The position numbers and the translations under genes are program-made. A model generated the notes under the pieces. It had not been told where the DNA came from. It ran no database searches and saw only the letters and a list, made by a program, of their open reading frames with translations. This document shows, in pieces, positions 22,781-33,456 of a stretch of DNA of 64,000 bases (positions are counted from its first letter, which is position 1; every line of letters starts with the position of its first letter). This DNA comes from Reticulitermes speratus. Its lineage: Eukaryota > Arthropoda > Insecta > Blattodea > Rhinotermitidae. The DNA lies in assembly GCA_021186555.1 (NCBI GenBank), contig JAJKFL010000006.1, positions 2,403,715 through 2,467,714 of the forward strand, written 5' to 3'.

Positions 22781-23009
22781 TTAACCCTCTAAACCCGACT
22801 GGTTATTATATATACCACCGTAACAACAAAAAATCCTACGTTCTGCCTACACAGTCTATGTTTTGTACGGATCTCAGAAAAAGTAGTGATTTTTTTTTTG
22901 CCAAAAAGCATTAAGTCGCTGGTCTTCGTATTAGAGACGAAGCATGTTTCCTGTAAAACAAGGAACACTTTTTATAAATTTACGGGACGTTGAGGTTTCA
23001 GAGGGTTAA
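22781..23009 (+). mobile_element. piggyBac-like MITE, single-unit relative of the 114-bp satellite
   Basis: TTAA at both ends (22781-22784 and 23006-23009) encloses terminal inverted repeats CCCTCTAAACC and, from the other side, CCCTCTGAAACC. TTAA duplications are the hallmark of piggyBac-type transposition. The interior follows the same order as the satellite elements: a TGGTTATTATATATACCACC block, CTACGTTCTGCCTACACAGT, GGATCTCAGAAA, GCATTAAGTCGCTGG, AGAGACGAAGCATGTTTCCTG. It thus holds one diverged monomer. It is 229 bp with no transposase frame. Confidence 0.88.
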
Positions 23010-23574
23010 TGAAGACTGTAGGTACCGAGTAGCTCACTGCGCTCTCCAAGAACATTACGTGCCGAACAATAGCACGTAACTGACCGTGTCGTGTTATATA
23101 CACTGTGCATGGTCATGGGATTTACGAGCGCTGTCACCTGTCGGACGGAGAACAAGAGACTTATTGGAGGGGTAGGGGGAGGGGGGGGGGGAGACTGTTA
23201 ATTTTACATTCATGCTTAGTGAAGTCAGCGGACCGCAAAGAGAACACAGCAGCTACGTCATATGCATGTGTTACGACCTTCCGCTGTGCGCTGCTTGTCA
23301 CGTCTGTACTCCAACAGCCACAAAGCATGATGGGTACGCGTGGATTATAATGTTACGTAAGAAATATGAGAATTGTTTGTTACGTGCTGTGAGCGTTAAA
23401 CGTGCTTTTTGAGGCTGTAACTGAGATGTGTATTCATAACAGGAAGAAGAATGATCAGTATAGCCCTAAACAACATATATTACTTCATACGGTAACTAGT
23501 TTTTAGGGTTTTAACGTGATGAAGCATACTTCTTGGAAGGTATAAACAGTACACAGCAGGATAATATTAAAATG
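23010..23574. other. Unassigned spacer
   Basis: Short frames only. A G-run lies at 23181-23190. Confidence 0.35.
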
Positions 23575-23590
23575 TATATCAATGAAACAG

Positions 23591-24008
23591 TCGCCCTCGG
23601 TGGACTAGTGGTTAGCGTGCTCGCCACTGGACCCAAGGTTCGCGGGTTCGATCCCGACCGAGGTCGATGGATTTTTAAGGATGATAAAAATCCGGAGCAC
23701 CACTTCCTTCGGAGGGGAAGTAAAGCCGTCGGTCCTATGTCGTAGATTTACGGCATGTAAAAGAACCTTACGGGCATGAATAAAAATGTTGCGTAAGCCA
23801 AATTGCCTCCATTTCTCATCCAAGTCTCCTGACTGCCTGCCAGATGGCTCTGGCGTGCACATCAGGATCGATAGAACACTAAGCGCGGCTAGCTGGCCGG
23901 TCACCAGCTGCAATGAATGCGTATGACTTAGTAACCTCGACAAGAGGAGGCAAGAGGAGGCCCAGGCCCATATAGGGCTGTTGAGCCAAGAATTATTATT
24001 ATTATTAT
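23591..24008 (+). mobile_element. SINE D copy, intact with 16-bp target-site duplication
   Basis: TATATCAATGAAACAG occurs at 23575-23590 and 24009-24024. The tRNA-like head has an A-box region (TGGACTAGTGGTTAGCGTGC) and a B box (GCGGGTTCGATCCCG). The 3' end carries an ATT triplet tail. It is about 418 bp. The perfect duplication indicates a fairly recent insertion. Confidence 0.95.
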
Positions 24009-24024
24009 TATATCAATGAAACAG

Positions 24025-24830
24025 GAAGGGATATGGCTGGTTCTTTTTTACACGGCCATGACACTCGAGTTCCTTAATTGGTGGGAAAATACTTGAGTAG
24101 ATGTGCGACTACTAGCTTCTTCCAGAACATTTGTGCCGTTTGAAGTTATTTATAATAAAATTACGAAAATAACAAATTACCCAGAGCTATATTTTGTTTA
24201 TAACGAGATTACGAATACGTGACATTTATTGGGCACATGACGTGGTCGCAGTAAAGTCTGGGATCTATCAGGGCATTTGTCTGGTAGCGTTGAGACCTGA
24301 ACTCAGGACCTTCAGAACACGTACAAGACGCACCAACTAGTGCCAGAAGCGTAAATGTGTAAACGTGACGCTCCATGCAGAAAACAAGCTAGGAAATACA
24401 CGCATAACGTAATAATGTGGCAGGTTATATCTTCTTTTGTGATGGAAAAGCAGTGTGTTTTCTATGAGGTATGAACTAAATTTTTTAAATGTTATTTACA
24501 ATAATTTTATTTTTCGAAGTGTTGTAAATTTCCAGATAGGATTCATTGCAAGCTGAGAAGTGAGGCGGATATAGCGTAGTTAATTAGTTGATACAATCGT
24601 GCTTACAAAACGGTTTAATTACTCTCCGACGCTCAAAGGGGTTTTATTTTTTTTTGAACAGACTTCACCAGAGAAGGAAATACGGCTTGATTTTTTTCAG
24701 TTATGAAGACGATTTACAGCTTTATTTCATACTCTGCAAATATTTGCCAGTTACATCACGAACAAACAGTCTAAAAATATGCTGCAGACAATTATGGCAC
24801 TTCAACATATCTACGTGTTATACAGGGTGA
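24025..24830. other. Spacer with a relic of the TTAA MITE right end
   Basis: AGTGTGTTTTCTATGAGGTA at 24451-24470, followed by TGAACTAAATTTTTTAAA, resembles a diverged MITE right end. No gene seen. Confidence 0.35.
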
Positions 24831-25000
24831 TTCATACAGAACGAAATCCAAATACTTAGCTGTAAACCAGGCGGTTTACCTGGCATATTGCAACCATAAA
24901 ATTTTCCGTATACTCCCTCTGTGTCACGCTGTGACAGCCTTTAGCTCAGCACGTTCGCACAAGGAAAACACACAATACTGAAACAATACAAGGAGCTGAG
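24831..25000 (+). mobile_element. Possible Tc1/mariner-like terminus
   Basis: TACAGGGTGATTCATACAGA at 24831-24850 has the form of a mariner-type left end. No matching right end was found before the fold-back, so this is probably a fragment. Confidence 0.3.
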
Positions 25001-25353
25001 AACTAATTGGTTTCTGGACCTTGTCCATCGTCCGGAAATCTAAAATCACGACGTTTCGGAAGCTGGATCTGCTTCCGTCCTCAGGTGAAGGGGGAGGGAG
25101 ACACCTACTGTGTTGGTCCCTTAGATAGAGCTAACCTTAATCACTGGACAACTGAAGCTGGTTAAACCACAGCTATATGAGTGCCTGAGACCGGGTTATG
25201 ACGTAGGTTAGCTCGGTCTAAGGGACCCAACACAGTAGGTGTCTCCCCTCCCCATTTCACCTGAGACGGAAGCAGATCCAGCTTCCGAAACGTCGTGTTA
25301 TCTAGTTATTTTAGATTTCCGGACGATGAACAAAGTCCAGAAACCAATTAGTT
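25001..25353. mobile_element. Fold-back element with paired hammerhead-like cores
   Basis: The left arm (25001 to about 25137) and right arm (about 25206-25353) are inverted copies, ending AACTAATTGG and CCAATTAGTT. Each arm holds one core: minus strand 25049-25084 reads CTGAGGA, stem GGAAGC/GCTTCC, GAAACGTCG. Plus strand 25261-25295 reads the same with one base deleted in the first block. There is no coding capacity. Confidence 0.8.
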
Positions 25354-25389
25354 GTCAATGTTACGTACCGTCGTTAGAAACTTTTGGAA

Positions 25390-25599
25390 CCCTTTGATGA
25401 AGATGACTAGTTTTTTCATTTCTCCAAGTAATGGAGCAACAGTGGAATGAAACTGACAGGGGAAAACCGAAATACACGGGGAAAACCTGTCCCAGTGCCA
25501 CTTTGTCCGCCACAAATCCCACATGGAATGACCCGGGATCGAACCCGGACCTCCGCGATGTGAGGCCTGCGACTAACCGCCTGAGCCATGGCACGGCCT
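25390..25599 (-). mobile_element. SINE C copy, minus strand
   Basis: In reverse order: tail with AAGTAATGGAGCAACAGTGG, body CCTGTCCCAGTGCCACTTTG, B box (GGGTTCGATCCC on the minus strand) near 25535 and a tRNA-like head ending CATGGCACGGCC. The internal segment amplified at 47 kb is present once here. Confidence 0.9.
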
Positions 25600-26507
25600 A
25601 ACGTCGAGTTACGGAACGACGTCAAAATGTGTCACCCTCTAATACTGAGGGAATCGAAAAACGAGATGTGAAATGATTTAAAGACACAGTCAGCGTATCA
25701 AAGCACACATGTCGAAATCTCTAGCGGCATTAAGGACACAGCGTGGGGCTGCAGTTTCTCTGACATGGCTTCCATCTAGTGGACAATTCTCACTGAAGGG
25801 GGCCCTCCATGCTCACCACAAAGAGCTTTGAATTTATTGACAAAAACCCACATCTATACGCAGAAAATAATTTTGTACGGTCGGCAGCATACATTTTGGT
25901 ATTAGAATTGACCAAAGAACCACCACAACACACCTAATAATTTTGGGCACAAACAAATTTATTCTTGTCTCCTACATATTTCGGCCATGCAGAAGATGAG
26001 TACAGTTTGTATTAAAGTTTAATGTATTGTGATAAATATATATATGATAATATCACTGACACAGGATGTCTTCATCAGGAAAAAAAAACTTGACATTAAT
26101 AGGATATTTAAATAACACATACAGGTCTGCTGTCTTGAACATTTAAATGTCGTATATTTTCGTAATTTTCCACAAATATAATTTTCCCCATGAAGATGGC
26201 ACTGCAGGGCTACAGTTGCATTACAACTGCATTTATTTGGTGTGCTATATTGGCGACTATTTGTTTTGCAAAAAAAAAAAAACTTCTTATGGAATTCTGT
26301 ATCCCATAAATTTGGTAAGAAGTTTTCTTAAAATTTTGTGAGCTTCAGTTTACAGGGATATTTCCGGCTATAGCTTTAAAGTTTTCTCACCTGCTTTAAC
26401 ATAAAAATACCTTCCTGTCGTGGGCACAGTTTATGTTTTATGCAGCACACGTGTGCCACCAAAACGAATCTTTCCCTATGTAACATTAACAGGTCGATTT
26501 TTATAAA
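25600..26507. other. Spacer
   Basis: No gene supported. Weak, degenerate relatives of the TTTCGGCC and TCTTCATCAGG blocks occur at about 25977 and 26070. A-runs lie near 26086 and 26272. Confidence 0.35.
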
Positions 26508-26882
26508 GTCTTATTCCGAAAAATGTAGAATTTATTATGTCCTATTTAATACATGCTTATGTCAATAAATAGTCAACATGTTTCGAACTGTATCAGTCCA
26601 TCTTCAGGACTCTTTTTCATTACACCAGCTATATGGTGCTCCTTAAAATACACCTTCCACAAGCAGATAGCACGTACCAGCAGATGCAGTGACCACATAA
26701 GTACTTAACTTAGTTGACAACATTTTAACCATTTTTATCTATTTTAAAGAGTACCATATAGCTGGTGTAATGAGAAAGAGTCCTGAAGATGGACTGATAC
26801 AGTTCGAAACATGTTGACTATTTATTGACATAAGCATGTATTAAATAGAAGATAATAAATTCTACATTTGTCGGAATAAGAC
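26508..26882. mobile_element. Fold-back element with paired hammerhead-like cores, next to the 10-bp array
   Basis: Arms of about 140 nt (26508-26648 and 26742-26882) start GTCTTATTCCGA and end TCGGAATAAGAC, with a spacer of about 93 nt. Each arm carries CTGAAGAT, a 6-bp stem GGACTG/CAGTTC and GAAACATG (minus 26574-26607, plus 26783-26816). Confidence 0.82.
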
Positions 26883-26939
26883 TAATACAATAAAAATGTA
26901 CGGTGAAAATGACATAAAGGTCGATTTTGTAACGCGTAT

Positions 26940-27780
26940 GTACTGTGAGGTACCGTGAGGTACTGTGAGGTACTGTGAGGTACTGTGAGGTACTGTGATG
27001 TACCATGAGGTACTGTGAGGTACCGTGAGGTACTGTGAGATACCGTGAGGTACTGTGAGGTACCGTGAGGTACTGTGAGGTACTGTGAGGTACTGTGAGG
27101 TACTGTGATGTACCGTGAGGTACTGTGAGGTACCGTGAGGTACTGTGAGATACCGTGGGTACTGTGAGGTACCGTGAGGTACTGTGAGGTACTGTGAGGT
27201 ACCGTGAGGTACCGTGAGGTACTGTGAGGTACCGTGAGGTACCGTGAGGTACTGTGAGGTACTGTGAGGTACCGTAAGGTACTGTGAGGTACTGTGAGGT
27301 ACTGTGAGGTACCGTGAGGTACCGTGAGGTACTGTGAGGTACTGTGAGGTACTGTGAGGTACTGTGATGTACCGTGAGGTACTGTGAGTACCGTGAGGTA
27401 CTGTGAGGTACCGTGAGGTACTGTGAGGTACTGTGAGGTACCGTGAGGTACTGTGAGGTACTGTGAGGTACTGTGAGGTACCGTGAGGTACTGTGAGGTA
27501 CTGTGAGGTACCGTGAGGTACTGTGAGGTACTGTGAGGTACTGTGATGTACCGTGAGGTACTGTGAGATACCGTGAGGTACTGTGAGGTACCGTGAGGTA
27601 CTGTGAGGTACCGTGAGGTACCGTGAGGTACCGTGAGGTACCGTGAGGTACCGTGAGGTACTGTGAGATACGTGAGGTACTGTGAGGTACTGTGAGGTAC
27701 CGTGAGGTACTGTGAGGTACTGTGAGGTACTGTGAGGTACCGTGAGGTACTGTGAGATACCGTGAGGTACTGTGAGGTAC
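26940..27780. repeat. 10-bp tandem array (about 84 copies)
   Basis: The unit is TACTGTGAGG or TACCGTGAGG, with occasional TGTGATG and TGTGAGA variants and a few one-base deletions. The period is close to one DNA helical turn. All minus-strand frames are open because the repeat contains no stop, which gives spurious 300-residue proteins. Confidence 0.97.
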
Positions 27781-28010
27781 ACACAGTATTTATTTAGATG
27801 TGTACTGTGAGGTACACACAGTATTTATTTAGATGTGTACTGTGAGGTACACACAGTATTTATTTAGATGTGTACTGTGAGGTACACACAGTATTTATTT
27901 AGATGTGTACTGTGAGGTACACAGTATTTATTTAGATGTGTACTGTGAGGTACACAAAGTATTTATTTAGATGTGTACTGTGAGGTACACACAGTATTTA
28001 TTTAGATGAA
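27781..28010. repeat. 35-bp composite array (about 6-7 copies)
   Basis: Each unit joins CACAGTATTTATTTAGATGT to one copy of the neighbouring 10-bp motif (TACTGTGAGG). It abuts the 10-bp array directly, so the two share an origin. Confidence 0.95.
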
Positions 28011-29141
28011 TTACGCGTCTTATAAGGTTTAATTCTGAGACCATTTTTATATATTCGTTAGGACCGGCTAGTCTTTCCATCTACACATAACAACGCAGCA
28101 AAGACAAAATCAGGCACATTTCCGTGCCTCAAGCGACACTTAAATCAGAGTAGGTTTTCCAGCGGTCGACGACTCCATGGAGCATAGCTCTTCTTCAGAA
28201 ACTGATGGTCTCTCATTCAGTCAACAAGTTCCGCATTTTATAAAACCCAAAGGTTCATTACCATGTCAACAAGAGTCCGCCACTTGTCACATCCTGACCC
28301 ACACGAATTCAGTCCATAACTTGCCACCCTGTATCTTTAATTGTTTTAGGTTTTAACAACGCTTGTGATAAATGTGACCAGTGAATAACAGATGAATAAT
28401 TGAGTAATGAACTGGAAAAGACTTGGAAGGAAGCAGTATCTGCCAAATTTGAGTTTCCATCTCGCATTTTATAGAGGATCTGAGGAAAATCGCATGAAAC
28501 CTCAACCCCGGTACCGGTACCGGGCAGAAACTTTGACCGTGAGATTCCGAACACAGAGCAGCACTGCTGGTCTCTCACCTTCGACACACGATAGCTATTG
28601 TTCCTGTATAATTCATTTTAATATTATAGTCCAAGTGACACATGACTTTGATCTTTACTAACCAACACGCTTCACGCACTTCTTGCGTATTCACGCATTT
28701 CATGCTGCAATCAATAAACCACAGAGTAATTTCCTTAACTGCACTGTTGAATGCATTTAAAGGCCCCTTTATGCAGTCACGATAACTTCAGTGTGCTCCG
28801 CGCCCTGATGCTTAGCGAGCAGAAAGCCAAAGGATCGACATCGGGCATTGAACTCCAGTCCCCTACATATGAAGTTCACATCGTGTTCGATGGATGAGAA
28901 ACAAAAGCGTTGTGAGCGGTCAGTGGAAAGTGCGATACGTAGGGTAAAGTGGTGCAGGCTGACGTTCGTCATGCAACTTTGCAATTGTTACGTAAAATAT
29001 TAAGGATGGACAAGGACCTCCAGGCCCTGTTGACATCGCTGTACCTTGCGTTCACAAGTGAGACTTAATGAAACATACGAATAATACGATGCTAGAAAAA
29101 TTAATTTAGATTTTACATATAGTACACCAACCTGCAGCACA
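28011..29141. other. Spacer with a non-LTR 3' UTR fragment
   Basis: At 28165-28215 (minus strand) the palindrome CTCCATGGAG and the TTCTTCAGAAACTGATGG block match the 3' UTR of the second non-LTR family. The rest shows only short frames without domains. Confidence 0.45.
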
Positions 29142-29998
29142 GAACCAACACTTATTGATCGCATTCTAGCACAGTACCAACACTTATTGATCGCACTGTA
29201 ACACATTACCAACACTTATTGACCGCACTGTAGCACAGTACCAACACTTATTGATCGCACTGTAGCACATTACTAACACTTATTGATCGCACTGTAGCAC
29301 AGTACCAACACTTATTGATCGCATTCTAGCACAGTACCAACACTTATTGATCGCACTGTAACACATTACCAACACTTATTGACCGCACTGTAGCACAGTA
29401 CCAACACTTATTGATCGCACTGTAGCACATTACTAACACTTATTGATCGCACTGTAGCACAGTACCAACACTTATTGATCGCATTTTAGCACAGTACCAA
29501 CACTTATTGATCGCACTGTAGCACAGTACCAACACTTATTGATCGCACTGTAGCACAGTACCAACACTTATTGATCGCACTGTAGCACAGTACCAACACT
29601 TGTTGATCGCAATGTAGCACAGTACCAACTTTTATTGACCGCAATGTAGCACAGTACCAACATTTATTGACCGCAATGTACCACAGTACCAACATTTATT
29701 GACCGCACTGTAGCACAGTACCAACACTTATTGATCGCACTGTAGCACATTACTAACACTTATTGATCGCACTGTAGCACAGTACCAACACTTATTGATC
29801 GCATTTTAGCACAGTACCAACACTTATTGATCGCACTGTAGCACAGTACCAACACTTATTGATCGCACTGTAGCACAGTACCAACACTTATTGATCGCAC
29901 TGTAACAGTACCAACACTTGTTGATCGCAATGTAGCACAGTACCAACTTTTATTGACCGAAATGTAGCACAGTACCAACATTTATTGACCGAATTGTT
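29142..29998. repeat. 32-bp tandem array (about 27 copies) with higher-order repeats
   Basis: The unit is marked by CCAACACTTATTGATCGCAC and TGTAGCACAGTA. Variant units GCATTCTAGC or GCATTTTAGC recur at 29161, 29321, 29481 and 29801, that is at 160 and 320 bp, which shows five-unit and ten-unit duplication. Confidence 0.96.
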
Positions 29999-31195
29999 AA
30001 GGCAGTAACAACACCCTGCCGTGTCATAAGGCTCCACATTAGTTTCTCATTTTGCACGCAGCCAACCAAAACCTTTCCTTTCATTTCTTCTTACAAAACT
30101 CCGCAGGCTACTTTCTTCCATTTGCTTTTTACGCTCTGCCTTTGTGGTTACAAGTCTGAGCTATCTTGTGGATGGAGACATAGAAAGGGTTAAACTGTTG
30201 ACCGAGTTCTAACTGCAGCGTTCATCAAAGGCTTAAAAGCAAATTAGAGTGAATTCTTTTGTGATGCTAGGATTTGAGTAATCCATCGCAAAACTAGTTC
30301 CTACTTTTTTTAAATTCCATCTCTTTCTATTTGATTTACAGATCATTTATTCTTTTCATCGTTTAAGAAGTGAAAACCCGCCTAAGAGCAAGGCGAAAGA
30401 TCGGCCAAACGGTTCGCAGAATTGTGTCTGGAAATAAGACATGAAATAAGACTTTAAAACTTCTAAAGCTGCAAATTTCTCTTTTAATCGAATTCGATTT
30501 CACTTGACAGTGTAATGGCATCGTTAGAAGATTGTTCATTTCTTCATGGATTGTAAAGAAATTCAATGACGCCAGTTTCTAATGCATATCATAAATTTTA
30601 AAGTGTTGAAATTACCTTTTCACATTACTGTACCTGCAGTATATTTTATGGTCTTAGAGAACAGCTCTTCTCTCATTCAAAAACCGCTGCCACTTCGTGT
30701 CAGCAGCAGGTTGTGATGTAATACTAAGATTACAAACGGACTTACTGCTTACAAAACATGTCAGTCGTTCTTATGACCATCTGGTTGTAATTTTGTTACA
30801 ATTCGATTATAAAATGTACATTTTGCCGTACATTTTTTACCCTGATTCACGAACAACTATTCAGTTTCAATCGCTACATAGCCCATAAGTTACTAGAAAT
30901 GTTTTTATTATTGAGACATTATAGAAGACGTCATTGTTATTCCGTTCTTCAACAATGTGTTTATGTACGCTGAAGCAACAATGGAAGATAACCGAAATTT
31001 GAATTAATATTTGGATAATACTATTTTATATATGACAATTGAGGATAATTTAGCCTATAGCGTTAAATACACTTATGTAAGCATTTCAAATTTTTCAGTA
31101 CAAATCCGAAAGTTTAGTAGGATTTTGAAATACCTCGATTTGCTCTACGAAAATGCTAAAATTAAGACTTCGTAGCCTTCTGGTACCTGGACCAG
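29999..31195. other. Unassigned AT-rich spacer
   Basis: Only short frames. No gene or repeat family recognised. Confidence 0.35.
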
Positions 31196-31375
31196 TAGCA
31201 TTAAAATGGATTTAAAGAAGCAGAGTGTAGATTGGATTCACCTGGCTCTGGATTTTGCCCGGTGGCAAACTCTTGTGAACACGGCAAGCATCTTATGTGT
31301 TCCACAAAAGGGCTGGAAATTCTTTTAGTAGCTAAGTAACTATCAACTCCTCAAGACGGACTGTGCTTCTCCTAC
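31196..31375 (+). pseudogene. Second non-LTR family: C-terminal remnant
   Basis: The frame reads IKMDLKKQSVDWIHLALDFA and RWQTLVNTASILCVPQKGWK before a stop near 31328. This aligns with the C-terminus at 10213 ([31 protein letters not shown]). The 3' UTR block CTATCAACTCCTCAAGACGG follows. Divergence is higher than in the 10-kb copy. Confidence 0.65.
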
Positions 31376-31469
31376 AGAAGCTGACAGTGGCTCAGCGAAT
31401 CTCTTTTCTGTGTATGGAATCCAGTTTTCATCCCCGTGTGAGATTTGAGGCTCTTGCAAAGCGTTGACA

Positions 31470-31560
31470 AAGATTGAAGTCTTCTGGAATCTGACGCCGT
31501 TTCGAGCGGTAGTTACCGACGTTTCGGAGAAGCACGCTGCGACCATCTTCACGTTCTAAG
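31470..31560 (-). mobile_element. Solo fragment of the hammerhead-like fold-back family
   Basis: It contains TCTTCTGGAATCTGACGCCG, then ACCGACGTTTCGG (31515-31527) and CATCTTCAC (31544-31552). On the minus strand this is GTGAAGATG, spacer, CCGAAACGTCGG. Confidence 0.6.
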
Positions 31561-31696
31561 CTTGGACTACTGTTAGACGATCCTAGAAACGTCTAAGTAT
31601 CAATCGAGAGGGCGGTAATGTCGCAAAAGGCTTGAATGTTTTGTATCAATAAGAGAACCATTTAGAACGCATTAATAACAGAGTAAGGTTATAAAT

Positions 31697-31908
31697 AATC
31701 TGTGGTCTTTTGGGTAATTACACGGCGTCGTGTGGTAATTATTTACCGACGTTTCGGGACAACGTGTCGGTCCCATCTTCACGGGTCGAGATTCCAAGAA
31801 TCAATTCTTGGAATCTCGACCGGTGAAGATGGGACCGACACGTTGTCCCGAAACGTCGGTAAATAATTACCACACGACGCCGTGTAATTACCCAAAAGAC
31901 CACAGATT
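31697..31908. mobile_element. 212-nt near-perfect hairpin with the hammerhead-like core in both arms
   Basis: The 105-nt arms 31697-31801 and 31804-31908 are inverted copies with about one mismatch and a 2-nt CA loop. The ends are AATCTGTGG and CCACAGATT. The right arm reads GGTGAAGAT, stem GGGAC/GTCCC, GAAACGTCGG. Near identity of the arms suggests recent formation or gene conversion. Confidence 0.88.
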
Positions 31909-32277
31909 ACATCAACATCGCGGCGGAAGCCTAAAATGAAGGTTATAAATACGCTGAAGAGTAATACATTGCACACGTAACAGGTTTGCTTTGTCAGTCA
32001 GTACGTCGTTAGAGTTGCTAGCAGTTACGAAGAGGAGTAGAAGAGGGCAGCAACAAAGAGAAACGTTACAGTCAGAGTTGGAGCTCGTTATGAACAGGAG
32101 CACAAGATGACAGCAGTGGTAAGTTCTTCATACTACACCACGCTGTACAGCTTTACCGACAACATCTCCCGAAACAGTAGAGCGGCTTAATGGACTTAAG
32201 CACCTTGGAATAAGTATTACTTGTAATGTACTAAGGTTAAGTAATTTGACATGAATATATGTCTTTTGGAATGTGAC

Positions 32278-32445
32278 ACCGTGCAGTCTGGTATAATTTC
32301 AATTACGTTTCAGAGGAGCATGTCGTCTCCATCACCAATCTAACCAGTATAAGTTTACCGACGTTTCGGAAGTACCTGCCGTCTCTATCACGGAATCAGT
32401 AGGTTCGTCTAAAACGTCGGTAAACTTCTATACCAGACTACACGA
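32278..32445. mobile_element. Fold-back element of the same family
   Basis: Outer inverted repeats GTGCAGTCTGGTATA and TATACCAGACTACAC enclose inner repeats TAAGTTTACCGACGTTT (near 32351) and AAAACGTCGGTAAACTT (32411-32427). The core CCGACGTTTCGG is present. The family flank TTTTGGAATGTGACACCGTG precedes it. Confidence 0.7.
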
Positions 32446-33255
32446 CGTCTTTTCCTAGACGAAAGCAATTCTTTGGTCATCGCCACGACAGGAAGTCAGA
32501 TCTGACAGGAATTTGACTTCTAGTTTTTCAACAATTTTTCCCATTGAAATTTTCAACGGTTTTTATGCCAGTAGATAATACTTATGCATTCGGTGTAAGA
32601 CTGATTATGCAAGCCACGTATACCGATCTTGCTGACTGCGTATAACAAACGATGTCGTGTCCAAGAAAATGACTAGTGTGCTGTGCAGCACTGCAGAGAT
32701 GGCAGTAGTTCTGGCTCATGCATAAGGCAGAGTTCAGTCCACAGAGAGTTGCTGTTAGGTATGCAACCAGCAGAGATACGAACGTGCTTGCTCCTTCACC
32801 TTGTACCGGAAGTCTCTGGGGTTCGACTCCTAGTTTTAGGATATTTTTATCCTTTTCTTGGACTAGCGTTTAACCCCTAGGTCACTAGACATGAATTATT
32901 GAAGATGGGGCTACATTTCTTTGCTGCTGTTCCAGTGGGGCTCACCAGACTCGCGGAGGGTAGCCTGTGGTGTGGCACTCACCGGCATGCAAATCAACGG
33001 CAGGGCTGTACAAGACACGTTATCTTCTCACGGGCTTCTGGGCCGGAGATAGCTTACGAGTTTGGATACCCCTACATGCTGATAAATCACACAACTGCCT
33101 CGTTGATGTATAAAATTTATCTAAATCAGGAGTCCAAAAATTTTACAAAAATCTTGGAGCCACCTCAGAATTACGCACAACCACTAAGCGCCACTGTAAC
33201 AGCACCCCTGATCTAAACAATAAACAAACTGAGGTTATCGCAGCAGTTTTATTTA
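32446..33255. other. Unassigned spacer
   Basis: A 105-residue plus-strand frame (32899-33216) has no recognisable domain. A B-box-like GGGGTTCGACTCC near 32819 may be a SINE remnant, but no head or tail can be matched. Confidence 0.35.
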
Positions 33256-33452
33256 GGATTCAGCTCTTATGTGACGTGCGTTGCGTCCCTGGGTCAGGGT
33301 TTTCGACGTTTCGGAGGAACGTATTGCCTTCGCCTTCAAGGGCTGAGATGTAATTCGTCTTATACCCGCGAAGATAAAGCCACTACATTTCTTCGAAACG
33401 TCGCGAAACCCTAACCCAAGGACAAAACGCCACATACCTAGGAGCTGAATCT
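33256..33452. mobile_element. Fold-back element of the same family
   Basis: The ends GATTCAGCTC and GAGCTGAATC pair. Internal inverted blocks GGGTCAGGGTTTTCGACG and CGCGAAACCCTAACCC carry CGACGTTTCG and CGAAACGTCG. Confidence 0.7.
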
Positions 33453-33456
33453 TCAA

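Noticed and set aside
23557-23574. Short match GGATAATATTAAAATG to the second non-LTR family just before SINE D
   Set aside because: Only about 16 AT-rich bases match and the similarity does not resume beyond the SINE.
26862-27784. 300-residue minus-strand frames rich in YLTVPH
   Set aside because: Product of the 10-bp array; two frames are open at once and no start context or domain exists.
32899-33216. 105-residue plus-strand frame in otherwise unassigned DNA
   Set aside because: No domain, no conserved motif and no flanking exon signals could be recognised; a frame of this length is expected by chance.
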